Shown: one piece after another, positions 53,056 to 60,864 of the stretch
Position numbering within the stretch: position 1 is the first letter of the stretch
Layout: the number at the start of each line of letters is the position of its first letter
Assembly: GCA_002350725.1 (NCBI GenBank)
Contig: DEFJ01000025.1
Location: 1 to 64,000, forward strand
Direction of reading: 5' to 3'
From: Cyanobacteria bacterium UBA2855
Lineage (GTDB): Bacteria > Cyanobacteriota > Vampirovibrionia > Gastranaerophilales > Gastranaerophilaceae
Length of the DNA stretch: 64,000 bases
The notes under the pieces: generated by a model
Told to the model about the DNA's origin: nothing
What the model saw: the letters and a program-made list of their open reading frames with translations, nothing else
The model's database searches: none
Position numbers and translations under genes: made by a program

Positions 53056-54732
53056 ATGGAATTACGAAATAGTAGAATTTTATCATTATTGGAAACTAAA
53101 ACGGGAGATTATGAAAACCGTGTAGCACTTGGGATAAAAGGACCTTACGGGTGGAGAGAATTTACGTATAAAGGACTTGGGCTACTTTCAAGAAGAATTG
53201 CCAGATATCTGATTGAAGATTTAGGTATAAAAAAAGGCGAAAGTCTTGCAATATTGTCAGAATCAAAGCCTGAATACGGAGCTTGCGTCTTTGCATCCGT
53301 GTTAACAGGTACAATAACGGTTCCTTTGGATATTAAACTTTCAAAATATGAATTAATATCTATATTATCTGATTGTTTACCTTCAGTTATGCTTGTATCT
53401 CAAGACTATCTTGATATGGCACTTGAAATACAAAAAGAAGTTCCGTCTATTAAACATATTCTTTTAATTGACGAACATGCGGTTAAGGATGACGTTACAA
53501 ATATTTACGATTTACCGGAAAAATATGATGCAAAATGGAGACAACGCAGCTCTAAATCAACAGCATTTATTATTTATACATCAGGAACGACAGGAGCACC
53601 TAAAGGGGTTGAAATTTCTTTCAAAAATGTAAATGCCCAGCTTGTAGACTTAATGGAAGTTGTAGGAATAATTTTACCTAAAAATCAAAAAATTAACATG
53701 CTGTCTATTTTACCTATGAATCATTTATTTGAAATGACCGTAGGCTTTTCAACTTTCCTAAATTCAGGATTTTCGGTATTTTATACAAGCAGCTTTAAGC
53801 CAAAAGACATAACCGGAGTAATGAAAGAAAAAGGAATACAATTTATGATTGCAGTTCCGGCTTTCTTGAAATTATTAAAAGCCGGTATAGAAAAAGAGCT
53901 TTCTGCATCACCTATATACGTAAGGCTTGCCTTTAAGGTTATGTATTTTATTGCACAATTTATACCGTCATACAAAATGAGAAGAAAATTATTCAAAAAA
54001 TTACATCAGAATTTAGGCGGAAAATTCTTTGGATGCATCTCAGGCGGAGCACCACTGGATGTTGAAGTCGGGGAGTTTTTTGAAAGAATCGGCATTCGAG
54101 TTTATCAGGGCTACGGCTTATCCGAAACAAGTCCTGTTGTATCTGTAAACTACGACAAGAGAGGTGAACTTGCATCAGTTGGACATCCGTTAAGTCACTT
54201 TGAGGCAAAAGTTGACGAACAAACAGGAGAATTGTTATTAAGAGGTCCATCTGTTATGAAAGGATATCATAATCAACCTGAAATGACAGCAGAAGTTATT
54301 GATGAAGACGGTTGGCTGCATACAGGTGATATTGCAAAAATTGATAAAGACGGACATATTTATATAACCGGTCGTATTAAGAATATGATTGTTCTACAAG
54401 GCGGTAAAAAAGTTTTTCCGGAAGAAGTTGAAGCTGTTTTGGAAAAAAGCCATTATATTTCTGAAGTATGTGTTCTTGGAACATCAAGAAGCTTTGGCTC
54501 TAAAGATGGCACGGAAGAAGTTACAGCTGTTGTTGTACCAAAAGATGAATTGTACAATACTTATTCAGATGAAGATATTGACAGAATGATAAAATTAGAA
54601 GTCAAAACATTGTCATCCCACTTGGCATCATATAAACGTCCGACAAATGTTGTTATTTCCCGCGAACCGCTACCTAAAACGACAACAAGAAAAGTCAAAC
54701 GTAACGACGTTAGAGAATTAATTAAAGCATAG
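53056..54732 (+). CDS. Long-chain acyl-CoA synthetase / AMP-binding protein
   Basis: ANL-superfamily adenylating enzyme that activates a fatty acid to acyl-AMP and then acyl-CoA (FadD type) or loads an acyl carrier. Start ATG 53056 (MELRNSRILSLLE), with AGGGG nine bases upstream. FIIYTSGTTGAPKGVEIS is the ATP-binding P-loop motif, YQGYGLSETSPVVSVN motif A5, LHTGDIAKIDKDGHIYITGR motif A8 (Asp and Arg for nucleotide), and the catalytic Lys is in LPKTTTRKVKR. 558 residues. Followed at 50 bp by rbfA, possibly one operon. Confidence 0.88.
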   Translation: MELRNSRILSLLETKTGDYENRVALGIKGPYGWREFTYKGLGLLSRRIARYLIEDLGIKKGESLAILSESKPEYGACVFASVLTGTITVPLDIKLSKYELISILSDCLPSVMLVSQDYLDMALEIQKEVPSIKHILLIDEHAVKDDVTNIYDLPEKYDAKWRQRSSKSTAFIIYTSGTTGAPKGVEISFKNVNAQLVDLMEVVGIILPKNQKINMLSILPMNHLFEMTVGFSTFLNSGFSVFYTSSFKPKDITGVMKEKGIQFMIAVPAFLKLLKAGIEKELSASPIYVRLAFKVMYFIAQFIPSYKMRRKLFKKLHQNLGGKFFGCISGGAPLDVEVGEFFERIGIRVYQGYGLSETSPVVSVNYDKRGELASVGHPLSHFEAKVDEQTGELLLRGPSVMKGYHNQPEMTAEVIDEDGWLHTGDIAKIDKDGHIYITGRIKNMIVLQGGKKVFPEEVEAVLEKSHYISEVCVLGTSRSFGSKDGTEEVTAVVVPKDELYNTYSDEDIDRMIKLEVKTLSSHLASYKRPTNVVISREPLPKTTTRKVKRNDVRELIKA

Positions 54733-54782
54733 TATTACAAATCCTGTTTTCATGTTATAATATCTATACTAAGGAGAATATT

Positions 54783-55127
54783 ATGACATTAAGAAACGAA
54801 CGTGTAAGAAAAGAATTAATGCGCGACATCTCTGAAATTCTCAGAAAAGAAATTCGAGGGTTGGCAGGTGTTGTTTCAATCGTTGATGTTGAAGTTGCGC
54901 ACGACAATTCGTTTGCACGCGTTATATACAGTGTTTTAGGATCTGAAGAACAGATTGAAAAGACAAAAGAAATTATTGAAAAAAGCACCCCAAAAATCAG
55001 ATTTGAAGTAGGTAAGCGTATACGCTTACGCCTTACTCCCGAACTAAAATTTGTATATACAGACTCATTAGAAAAGGGTTCAAGAGTCAGCGAATTAATA
55101 AACAAAATTTCCAGAGGAGAAATATAG
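54783..55127 (+). CDS. rbfA: Ribosome-binding factor A
   Basis: KH-type protein that assists 30S maturation, especially in the cold. LRNERVRKELMRDISEILRK starts the domain, and FARVIYSVLGSEEQIEKTKE and VGKRIRLRLTPELKFVYTDS are its usual middle and end. 114 residues, normal. AAGGAG lies six bases upstream of the ATG. truB follows after 6 bp, the common rbfA-truB order. Confidence 0.93.
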   Translation: MTLRNERVRKELMRDISEILRKEIRGLAGVVSIVDVEVAHDNSFARVIYSVLGSEEQIEKTKEIIEKSTPKIRFEVGKRIRLRLTPELKFVYTDSLEKGSRVSELINKISRGEI

Positions 55128-55133
55128 ACAATT

Positions 55134-56051
55134 ATGTTCGGGGTAATAAACATTTACAAACCTCGAGGCTTGACCTCTCACGACGTTGTCGAAATTATCA
55201 GGAAAATTTTAAAAATTAAGCAAGTCGGACATACCGGAACCCTAGACCCGTTTGCAGAGGGAGTTTTACCAATATGCGTAGGAAAAGCTACTCGGCTTAT
55301 TGATTATTTTGATGATGACAAAGAATACCTAGCAACAGTGAAATTTGGGACTTCTACAGACACTTATGATACAGAAGGAAAAATCACAAAAACCTCAGAT
55401 AAAATAATATCTGCAAGTGATATTGAAAAAAACTTGGTAAATTTTAGAGGAGAAATATCTCAACTGCCTCCTATGTATTCGGCGGTAAAAGTCAACGGCA
55501 AAAAGCTCTATGAATACGCTAGAGTTGGGGAAACCGTACAAATTGAACCGCGTAAAGTCACAATATATAAACTTGAACTTGAAAGTTTTAATGAAGCTGA
55601 ACAAACCGCAAAAATACGTGTAAAATGTTCTAAAGGCACATATATCCGCTCAATCGCAAACGATTTAGGAGAAGAGTTAGGATGCTATGCTCATTTATCT
55701 GCTCTCGTACGAACACGGTCAGGGAAATTTAATGTACAAAATTCTAAAAAATTGCCTGTAAAAATTCTACCAAAAACAGGAGAAGATAAATTTATAAAAT
55801 ATGAAATTTTTGAAAACGCAAAAGAAGAAATTCTATCGGCTATCCAATCGCCTCTTGACGCACTATCTTTACCAATCGTAGAAGTCGAAGAGAATGAACA
55901 TATAAAAATTTCTCACGGTAATTCAATAAAAAAAGATATAAAAAATATTAATAGTGGTGATTTTTTAATTTTGTTTTATAATAATAATGTTGATGCCGTT
56001 GGGCAATTTGATGGTACGGAAATAAAGGTTAAAAAGGTGTTGTTACAATGA
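55134..56051 (+). CDS. truB: tRNA pseudouridine(55) synthase
   Basis: Makes Psi55 in the T-loop of tRNAs. GVINIYKPRGLTSHDVVEII is the N-terminal motif, and the catalytic Asp is in VGHTGTLDPFAEGVLPI. LPPMYSAVKVNGKKLYEYAR, CSKGTYIRSIANDLGEELG and LSALVRTRSGKF complete the family set. 305 residues, including a C-terminal PUA-like extension. Overlaps the next gene by 4 bp (ATGA). Confidence 0.95.
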   Translation: MFGVINIYKPRGLTSHDVVEIIRKILKIKQVGHTGTLDPFAEGVLPICVGKATRLIDYFDDDKEYLATVKFGTSTDTYDTEGKITKTSDKIISASDIEKNLVNFRGEISQLPPMYSAVKVNGKKLYEYARVGETVQIEPRKVTIYKLELESFNEAEQTAKIRVKCSKGTYIRSIANDLGEELGCYAHLSALVRTRSGKFNVQNSKKLPVKILPKTGEDKFIKYEIFENAKEEILSAIQSPLDALSLPIVEVEENEHIKISHGNSIKKDIKNINSGDFLILFYNNNVDAVGQFDGTEIKVKKVLLQ

Positions 56052-56908
56052 AAAAGATACTAATTATGTTAGGGTTAATTATGTTGACAGGAACGGCAGT
56101 TCAGGCTGCTAATTGTGAAAATTTTGGCTGTGCAGCTAATCCATACTCAAATTCTTTATCTTTTAGTAATTTGACGGGAACAAATTTCTTGGCTGAAAAA
56201 ATCGGGAATTTGGTTATAAAAAAAGCAATCAAAAAAGACTCTAAAGGTAAATATAAAGTCAATTTACAATCATATAATTTAACAGCATTGAAAAAAGGGA
56301 TATTTAAATCGCTTGAAATTGACGGAACAGATACCGTTACCGACGAAATTTATGTGTCAAAAGTTAAGCTAAAAACACTTTGTGACTACAACTATGTTGA
56401 TATCAACAACAAAGATAATACAGCAACTTTTATGGAACCGTTTGCAATGTCATTTGCTTTGCAGATAACAGAAAATGATTTAATTAAAACAATGGAAAGT
56501 AAGTCCTACACTGAACTTCTCCGCAGAGTAAACAGTATCGGAAACACATCAAAACTTTTTAATATAGTATCAACTAAAGCTAAAATTGAAGATAATAAAT
56601 TATACTATATTATGTCTGTCGGCATTCCGTTTGTAAAAGCAAAACAAGATATTACAATTGAAACTGATTTCAAAGTAAGAAACGGTGAAATTGCACTTAA
56701 CAACACAAAACTTGTTACTAATGTATTCAAATTTGACATAAGCAAATTGGAAAAAATTATTAATTACTTGAACCCTCTTGAATTTTCAATGGGAATATTG
56801 GAAAATCAAGAAGTACAAACTCAAGTTAAGGAAATAACAATTAATGACAATAAAATTGATATCAGCGGTATCTTTACCGTAGAAAAAGGGTTTGTAACAG
56901 AAAAATAG
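56048..56908 (+). CDS. Exported LmeA-type (DUF2993-like) protein (286 aa)
   Basis: A signal peptide (KKILIMLGLIMLTGTAVQA) is followed by a Cys pair (CENFGC). The mature protein has the pattern of DUF2993/LmeA phospholipid-binding proteins: GIFKSLEIDGTDTVTDEIYV, KTLCDYNYVDIN, PFAMSFALQITENDLIKTME, VEFDIS-type strands and a final VKEITINDNKIDISG. That family binds or transfers lipids in the cell envelope. Recognition is by pattern, so the assignment is tentative. Co-translated with truB. Confidence 0.6.
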   Translation: MKKILIMLGLIMLTGTAVQAANCENFGCAANPYSNSLSFSNLTGTNFLAEKIGNLVIKKAIKKDSKGKYKVNLQSYNLTALKKGIFKSLEIDGTDTVTDEIYVSKVKLKTLCDYNYVDINNKDNTATFMEPFAMSFALQITENDLIKTMESKSYTELLRRVNSIGNTSKLFNIVSTKAKIEDNKLYYIMSVGIPFVKAKQDITIETDFKVRNGEIALNNTKLVTNVFKFDISKLEKIINYLNPLEFSMGILENQEVQTQVKEITINDNKIDISGIFTVEKGFVTEK

Positions 56909-56922
56909 AAGAGGTTTTCGGC

Positions 56923-57534
56923 ATGAAAAAACAGCAACTTTTAATTATACTAGGCGGTCTTTTTATAGTTATATTATCCGTTGTCATAGGTTTGGCATTT
57001 TTGTCACCGATATTTAAGAACAGAGATAACGAAGGTCCTGGGGTTGTAGCGGAATTACCGCAGGTAAACCCTGATGAACAAGAGGAACAACCAGAGGAAC
57101 AGAAGCCAAAAGACTTTATTCAAGTAGTATTTATCGGTAAAAATTCCGGCGGAGATGAAGTATATAAAGTCGTAAAAAGAGAGTACGATGCAAATATTGA
57201 CGGGTCAAAATTGAGATTTGCAATATCTTCTTTAATTATGGGACCTATACAAACCGAAAAAGCCACCGGAATATATTCTGAAGTACCGACAAGCACAAAT
57301 ATATTGCACGTATACGATAATGAAGATAAAGTTATAGTTGATTTATCCTCAGGTTTTGTATACGGCGGCGGGACAGAAAGTGTTTACAAAAGATTATTCC
57401 AATTAATTAAAACAATAACAAGAAACACGGAAAAACCGGCATATTTATACATTGACGGCAGACAAGCAGACGTAATAGGCGGAGACGGAATAATGATTAC
57501 CCAACCGCTCAGTGAAAATTCAATCGGAGAATGA
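56923..57534 (+). CDS. GerMN-domain membrane-anchored protein (203 aa)
   Basis: The N-terminus is a signal anchor (LLIILGGLFIVILSVVIGLA), then an acidic Pro/Glu/Gln linker (ELPQVNPDEQEEQPEEQKPK), then a GerMN domain from about residue 65: FAISSLIMGPIQTEKATGIY, VPTSTNILHVYDNEDKVIVD, LSSGFVYGGGTESVYKRLFQ and YLYIDGRQADVIGG. GerMN domains occur in envelope proteins of many phyla, not only spore formers, and probably bind peptidoglycan or partner proteins. 14 bp after the LmeA-like gene. Confidence 0.75.
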   Translation: MKKQQLLIILGGLFIVILSVVIGLAFLSPIFKNRDNEGPGVVAELPQVNPDEQEEQPEEQKPKDFIQVVFIGKNSGGDEVYKVVKREYDANIDGSKLRFAISSLIMGPIQTEKATGIYSEVPTSTNILHVYDNEDKVIVDLSSGFVYGGGTESVYKRLFQLIKTITRNTEKPAYLYIDGRQADVIGGDGIMITQPLSENSIGE

Positions 57535-57800
57535 TGGAAAAGGATTTAGAATACTATTTAAATCTTGATTGGACACTAATCGAGGGAGAGGACTTGGATT
57601 TTGAAGGGAAACCTTATCATTACATAATGATAGACGAAATCCCGAGCTTCTGTTTCTGCGCAAAGACACCTGAAAAAGCGCACGAAAATTATAAAAAGCA
57701 GTTAAAATTAACTCTAACGGTAATGCTTGAAACGGGGGAACACATAAAAGAGCCGGGAGAAGAAGACTCCGAACCCGATTGGGAATCTCTCTGCCCGTAA
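57531..57800 (+). CDS. Small acidic HicB-like protein (89 aa)
   Basis: YYLNLDWTLIEGEDLDFEGK, YHYIMIDEIPSFCFCAKTPE and AHENYKKQLKLTLTVMLETG give a beta-beta-beta-alpha pattern like the HicB partial RNase H fold. No HTH or toxin partner is adjacent, so it is not clearly an antitoxin. The C-terminus is acidic (PGEEDSEPDWESLCP). Two ATGs (57531 and 57534) are possible; either overlaps the preceding stop (ATGATGG), so it is translationally coupled to the GerMN gene. It ends two bases before the convergent glycosyltransferase gene. Confidence 0.55.
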   Translation: MMEKDLEYYLNLDWTLIEGEDLDFEGKPYHYIMIDEIPSFCFCAKTPEKAHENYKKQLKLTLTVMLETGEHIKEPGEEDSEPDWESLCP

Positions 57801-57802
57801 AC

Positions 57803-58825
57803 TTATATTTTTATCTTGTTATACGAAATTTTTATTTTAAAACCCAGAATTTTAAATATTTTATATTTCTTTTTATCTATTACCAGATTATAAACAGAAA
57901 ATATATTCCCTACTATTTCAATAAAAATTATTTTTATCATAAAAAACAAAAATTGATATATGGGCAAGTAACTGCGCACTTCTGCAATATAAGAGTATTT
58001 GTTCCCAACAAATTTATTGTAGTTATCAATTAATTTACTTATAACCCAATCATTATATTCTTGTTTTATATTTTCATACACATTGTGCTCTGATAAAATA
58101 TTTTTTATGTCGGATAAAAAGTAAAATATATCCTCATTCTTTTGTTTCGCCAACTCTGTATTAACGATTACACTATTATCACTTTTTATTCGATAAAAAT
58201 AATCAGCATTATCTATATATACAATTTTATCAGCTAAAGCTCTGCTCAATACAGTAAAAATGATATCCTCAGAACGTACAATATCCATAAACTGTATATT
58301 ACATTTTTTTATAAAATTTGTTCGGTACAATTTATTCCATACAGCTAAATTCACACTAAAAACATAATTTTTTCTTATCCGATAGTTAAATAAAGTATTT
58401 ATAGGCAAGTGCAACTTGTTTTTTCGTTTTTTTATATAGTTACGTGCCTCATTATTTATCATAAAAGACTCTTCCACCAAATCTGCATCATATAATTTTG
58501 CAGTATTATATAAGACTTCAAACATTTCAGTATTAACCCAATCATCCGGATCAACAAATCCTAAATATTCTCCCTTTGCAATTTTTATAGCATTATTTCG
58601 AGCAACACCTTGCCCCGAATTTTTTTGACTAATTAATTTTATTCTATTATCAATCTTGACATATTTTTCCAATATTTCTAAAGAACTATCTGTTGAACCA
58701 TCATTTACACAAATTATTTCTATATTATGCATTGTTTGAAAAATGAGAGTTTTCAAACACTCTTCCAAATATTTTTCTACATTATAAACCGGAACAATTA
58801 TACTTACATTTGGTTTCTGCATCAT
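57803..58825 (-). CDS. Family 2 glycosyltransferase (340 aa)
   Basis: Inverting GT-A enzyme, likely adding a sugar to a surface glycan. VSIIVPVYNVEKYLEECLKT begins the domain, ICVNDGSTDSSLEILEKY carries the first acidic pair, and LGFVDPDDWVNTEMFEVL the DxD-like DPDD. RSEDIIFTVLSRAL provides the catalytic acidic residues. The C-terminus (KIFKILGFKIKISYNKIKI) has the same basic tail as the glycan genes at 37-41 kb, although this gene is 17 kb away. Stands alone, divergent from the small HTH gene across the 40-bp palindrome. Confidence 0.88.
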   Translation of the reverse strand: MMQKPNVSIIVPVYNVEKYLEECLKTLIFQTMHNIEIICVNDGSTDSSLEILEKYVKIDNRIKLISQKNSGQGVARNNAIKIAKGEYLGFVDPDDWVNTEMFEVLYNTAKLYDADLVEESFMINNEARNYIKKRKNKLHLPINTLFNYRIRKNYVFSVNLAVWNKLYRTNFIKKCNIQFMDIVRSEDIIFTVLSRALADKIVYIDNADYFYRIKSDNSVIVNTELAKQKNEDIFYFLSDIKNILSEHNVYENIKQEYNDWVISKLIDNYNKFVGNKYSYIAEVRSYLPIYQFLFFMIKIIFIEIVGNIFSVYNLVIDKKKYKIFKILGFKIKISYNKIKI

Positions 58826-58851
58826 TTATCTTTCTTAACGTAATTATCGCA

Positions 58852-58891
58852 CATGATAAATTATTCTCGTATACGAGAATAATTTATCATG
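58852..58891. repeat. Perfect 40-bp palindrome between divergent genes
   Basis: Left arm CATGATAAATTATTCTCGTA (58852-58871) is exactly the reverse complement of the right arm, with no loop; the next outer base pair does not match. It lies 27 bp from the glycosyltransferase start and 37 bp from the HTH start, just upstream of the HTH gene's -10. Position and symmetry fit an operator for a dimeric repressor. Confidence 0.9.
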
Positions 58892-58893
58892 AT

Positions 58894-58922
58894 TACACAC
58901 ATCCTGTCAAATAAAATATAAT
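58894..58922 (+). promoter_or_regulatory. Promoter of the small HTH gene, implying a leaderless mRNA
   Basis: TATAAT at 58917-58922, six bases before the ATG (58929); TACACA at 58894-58899 is 17 bp upstream as a weak -35. The -35 starts three bases beyond the palindrome, so a protein bound there would block this promoter. Confidence 0.55.
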
Positions 58923-58928
58923 ATTGGA

Positions 58929-59138
58929 ATGAACGAGAATAAAAATTACATCAGATCTCTTTTAGTTTTAAATAACATGCCTATTGCCAAGTTGGCAAAA
59001 AAAATGAGTGAATTATCCGGCAAAGAATACTCAATAGGCAGCTTATACGGGAAATTAGCAAGGGATACTCTGACACTTAAAGAATGTCAACTTATTGCCT
59101 CTATTATTGGTTATCATATAGAATTTATAAAAAATTAG
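58929..59138 (+). CDS. Small XRE-like HTH protein, LLM type (69 aa)
   Basis: IRSLLVLNNMPIAKLAKKMS, GSLYGKLARDTLTLKECQLI and IASIIGYHIEFIKN give the five-helix pattern of a minimal Cro/XRE DNA-binding domain of the short LLM kind, with nothing else attached. No good Shine-Dalgarno site is present; the -10 is six bases before the ATG. It faces the perfect palindrome, which is a plausible autoregulatory operator also controlling the divergent glycosyltransferase. Confidence 0.7.
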   Translation: MNENKNYIRSLLVLNNMPIAKLAKKMSELSGKEYSIGSLYGKLARDTLTLKECQLIASIIGYHIEFIKN

Positions 59139-59205
59139 TATTAAAGTTTACTTTAGCGCATAATTTTGGTACATTTGTGTTAGGATTACGAATGGAGGAT
59201 TTATC

Positions 59206-59478
59206 ATGCAGACATATTCAGTACAAACTCATGGGATTTGCCCGAAAGCTATCTCTTTTGCCATTGATAACGGCAAAATTTATGACATAAAATTTTTTGG
59301 CGGATGCCCGGGTAATACTGCAGCTATCGCAAAATTACTGGAAGGCACTGATGCAAAAAATGTTGTTGATGTATTAAAAGGCAACGATTGCGGTGGCAGA
59401 GGAACATCATGCGCAGACCAACTTGCAAGAGGTGTTGAACAAGCACTGGCCGAAGCAGGTGCCGTTCAACAAGCCTAA
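59206..59478 (+). CDS. TSCPD domain protein, TIGR03905-type (90 aa)
   Basis: A small domain related to the C-terminal part of ribonucleotide reductases. THGICPKAISFAIDNGKIYD, KFFGGCPGNTAAIAKLLEG and KGNDCGGRGTSCADQLARG match the TIGR03905 form, with four Cys likely to bind zinc. GGAGG just before the ATG (59193-59197) fixes the start. Function of the stand-alone form is not known. Single gene between the HTH and BFN genes. Confidence 0.85.
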   Translation: MQTYSVQTHGICPKAISFAIDNGKIYDIKFFGGCPGNTAAIAKLLEGTDAKNVVDVLKGNDCGGRGTSCADQLARGVEQALAEAGAVQQA

Positions 59479-59563
59479 AACTACTACACTTTACTGATTT
59501 ACTATTTATCAAATTAAATGTATAATAAGCCTATAAGTTTAGTTTGAAAGGTTAAATAATATA

Positions 59564-60079
59564 ATGATAGAAATGAAAGTTATGGGTATCGCACTTGATA
59601 CCAGAACGGGTTCCCCGATTGTTGTACTTCACGATAAAGAAAACAGAAGAGCTTTACCGATTTGGATTGGCTCTGCTGAAGCAAGTGCAATTATTAGAAA
59701 AATCGAAAATCTTAACGTAGCTCGTCCTATGACCCACGATTTAATTATTAATGTTATAAAAGAAACCGGCTACACATTAGAAAAAGTCGAAATAAACGAC
59801 GTTGAAAAAGAAACTTACTATTCAACTCTTTATCTGACAAATGATAACGGAGATACTATTGAAATTGACTCTCGCCCGTCAGATGCTATTGCTATCGCAA
59901 TAAGAGTTGACGCACCAATTTTTGTTACGGCAAACGTTCTATCTAACGGTTCTGTTTCTACAGATTCAGCTAAAGACGAAGAAGAAGCTCAGGAATTTAA
60001 AAAATTTATTCAGGATATTAAGCCTTCAGACTTTGAAAAACTTTTAAAAGACAATGACCACCACGAAAGCGATCAATAA
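59564..60079 (+). CDS. Bifunctional nuclease family protein (BFN/DUF151)
   Basis: Domain of about 130 residues: MKVMGIALDTRTGSPIVVLH, ALPIWIGSAEASAIIRKIEN, RPMTHDLIINVIKETGYTLE and IEIDSRPSDAIAIAIRVDAP are the family blocks. Plant members have RNase and DNase activity; the bacterial role is uncertain. The C-terminal 30 residues are acidic. 171 residues, normal length. Promoter not identified with confidence. Confidence 0.9.
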   Translation: MIEMKVMGIALDTRTGSPIVVLHDKENRRALPIWIGSAEASAIIRKIENLNVARPMTHDLIINVIKETGYTLEKVEINDVEKETYYSTLYLTNDNGDTIEIDSRPSDAIAIAIRVDAPIFVTANVLSNGSVSTDSAKDEEEAQEFKKFIQDIKPSDFEKLLKDNDHHESDQ

Positions 60080-60181
60080 TTGTTAAAATTGTAACAAAAA
60101 TTTCAAAAACTGAAATTTGCTAAATTATAAAATTTTTATATTAATGAAAGCAGAGAGAGAACAATTCAAGAGGTCAAGAAG

Positions 60182-60394
60182 TTGGATTATTCGGTTAACG
60201 CTATACAGCAACAGTATCTTTTCAAGGTACAGCCTGTAAGCATTGATGAAAAACTTAATCAACACAACTATCAACAACAGCAACAACAGCCGTTGTCAGG
60301 TGTAAATCCGTTTACATCAAAATCATACAATCCGCTGTATCCGTCTGTTGAAAACAGTCCTACACTCGGGCACTCTTTAGATTTGCTCGGATAA
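60182..60394 (+). CDS. Small Gln-rich protein of unknown function (70 aa), TTG start
   Basis: The frame begins with TTG at 60182, with AGAGG ten bases upstream. The product has two Gln runs (NAIQQQY and QQQQQQ), many Asn and Ser, and Pro-Tyr turns (NPLYPSVENSPTL). No signal peptide and no known domain. Followed in the same direction by another tiny gene of similar composition; both may be lineage-specific peptides. Confidence 0.4.
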   Translation: MDYSVNAIQQQYLFKVQPVSIDEKLNQHNYQQQQQQPLSGVNPFTSKSYNPLYPSVENSPTLGHSLDLLG

Positions 60395-60541
60395 CTTTGC
60401 GTACCCGAAAATTATACTATTTGTCGATGTTTTAAGGTTTAAGACATCTCTTAATATTTCGTAATAATCGAGAGAGAATTACGCAATTTTTTATGCCTAA
60501 AATTGTTTATATATATGTAAGGAAAAATTAAGGGGTATTAT

Positions 60542-60760
60542 ATGTTTCCGAAAGTTGATTTAGGCGCACTCAATGTATTTGATTTAAGACCTGCAAACAC
60601 AAATTTTGACGCAGGGCTTAGAAAGAGTTTTGCCTATGCAAGCAACAATCCTTTTAATAACGGAAGCAATTATAATTTATCTCATCCAAGAGTAAATGAT
60701 TCAGCAGGAGTAGACGGAGAATCACAAAACGGGAAAGTTTTACCGTATTTACTCGCATAA
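60542..60760 (+). CDS. Small Asn-rich protein of unknown function (72 aa)
   Basis: ATG at 60542 with AAGGGG about nine bases upstream. Sequence is Asn/Ser/Leu-rich without Cys or hydrophobic segment (DLRPANTNFDAGLRKSF, NNPFNNGSNYNLSHP, GKVLPYLLA). It ends just before a bidirectional terminator. Real because of RBS and spacing, but function unknown. Confidence 0.45.
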   Translation: MFPKVDLGALNVFDLRPANTNFDAGLRKSFAYASNNPFNNGSNYNLSHPRVNDSAGVDGESQNGKVLPYLLA

Positions 60761-60786
60761 AAAGTTTTATTGCAATCACGAAATAG

Positions 60787-60817
60787 AAAAAAACCGGCTT
60801 ATTCATTAAGCCGGTTT
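60787..60817 (-). terminator. Bidirectional terminator
   Basis: AAACCGGCTT / AAGCCGGTTT with a 7-base loop. On the minus strand seven T follow, serving the SBP-TolC gene; on the plus strand TTTCTGGTTTT follows the 60542 gene. Confidence 0.88.
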
Positions 60818-60864
60818 CTGGTTTTAATGCAAACTTCGAAAATATTTCGAGAGTCAACACCTTG

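Noticed and set aside
57531..57800. HicAB toxin-antitoxin pair
   Set aside because: Only a HicB-like fold is suggested; no HicA-type partner with its conserved His is adjacent on either side.
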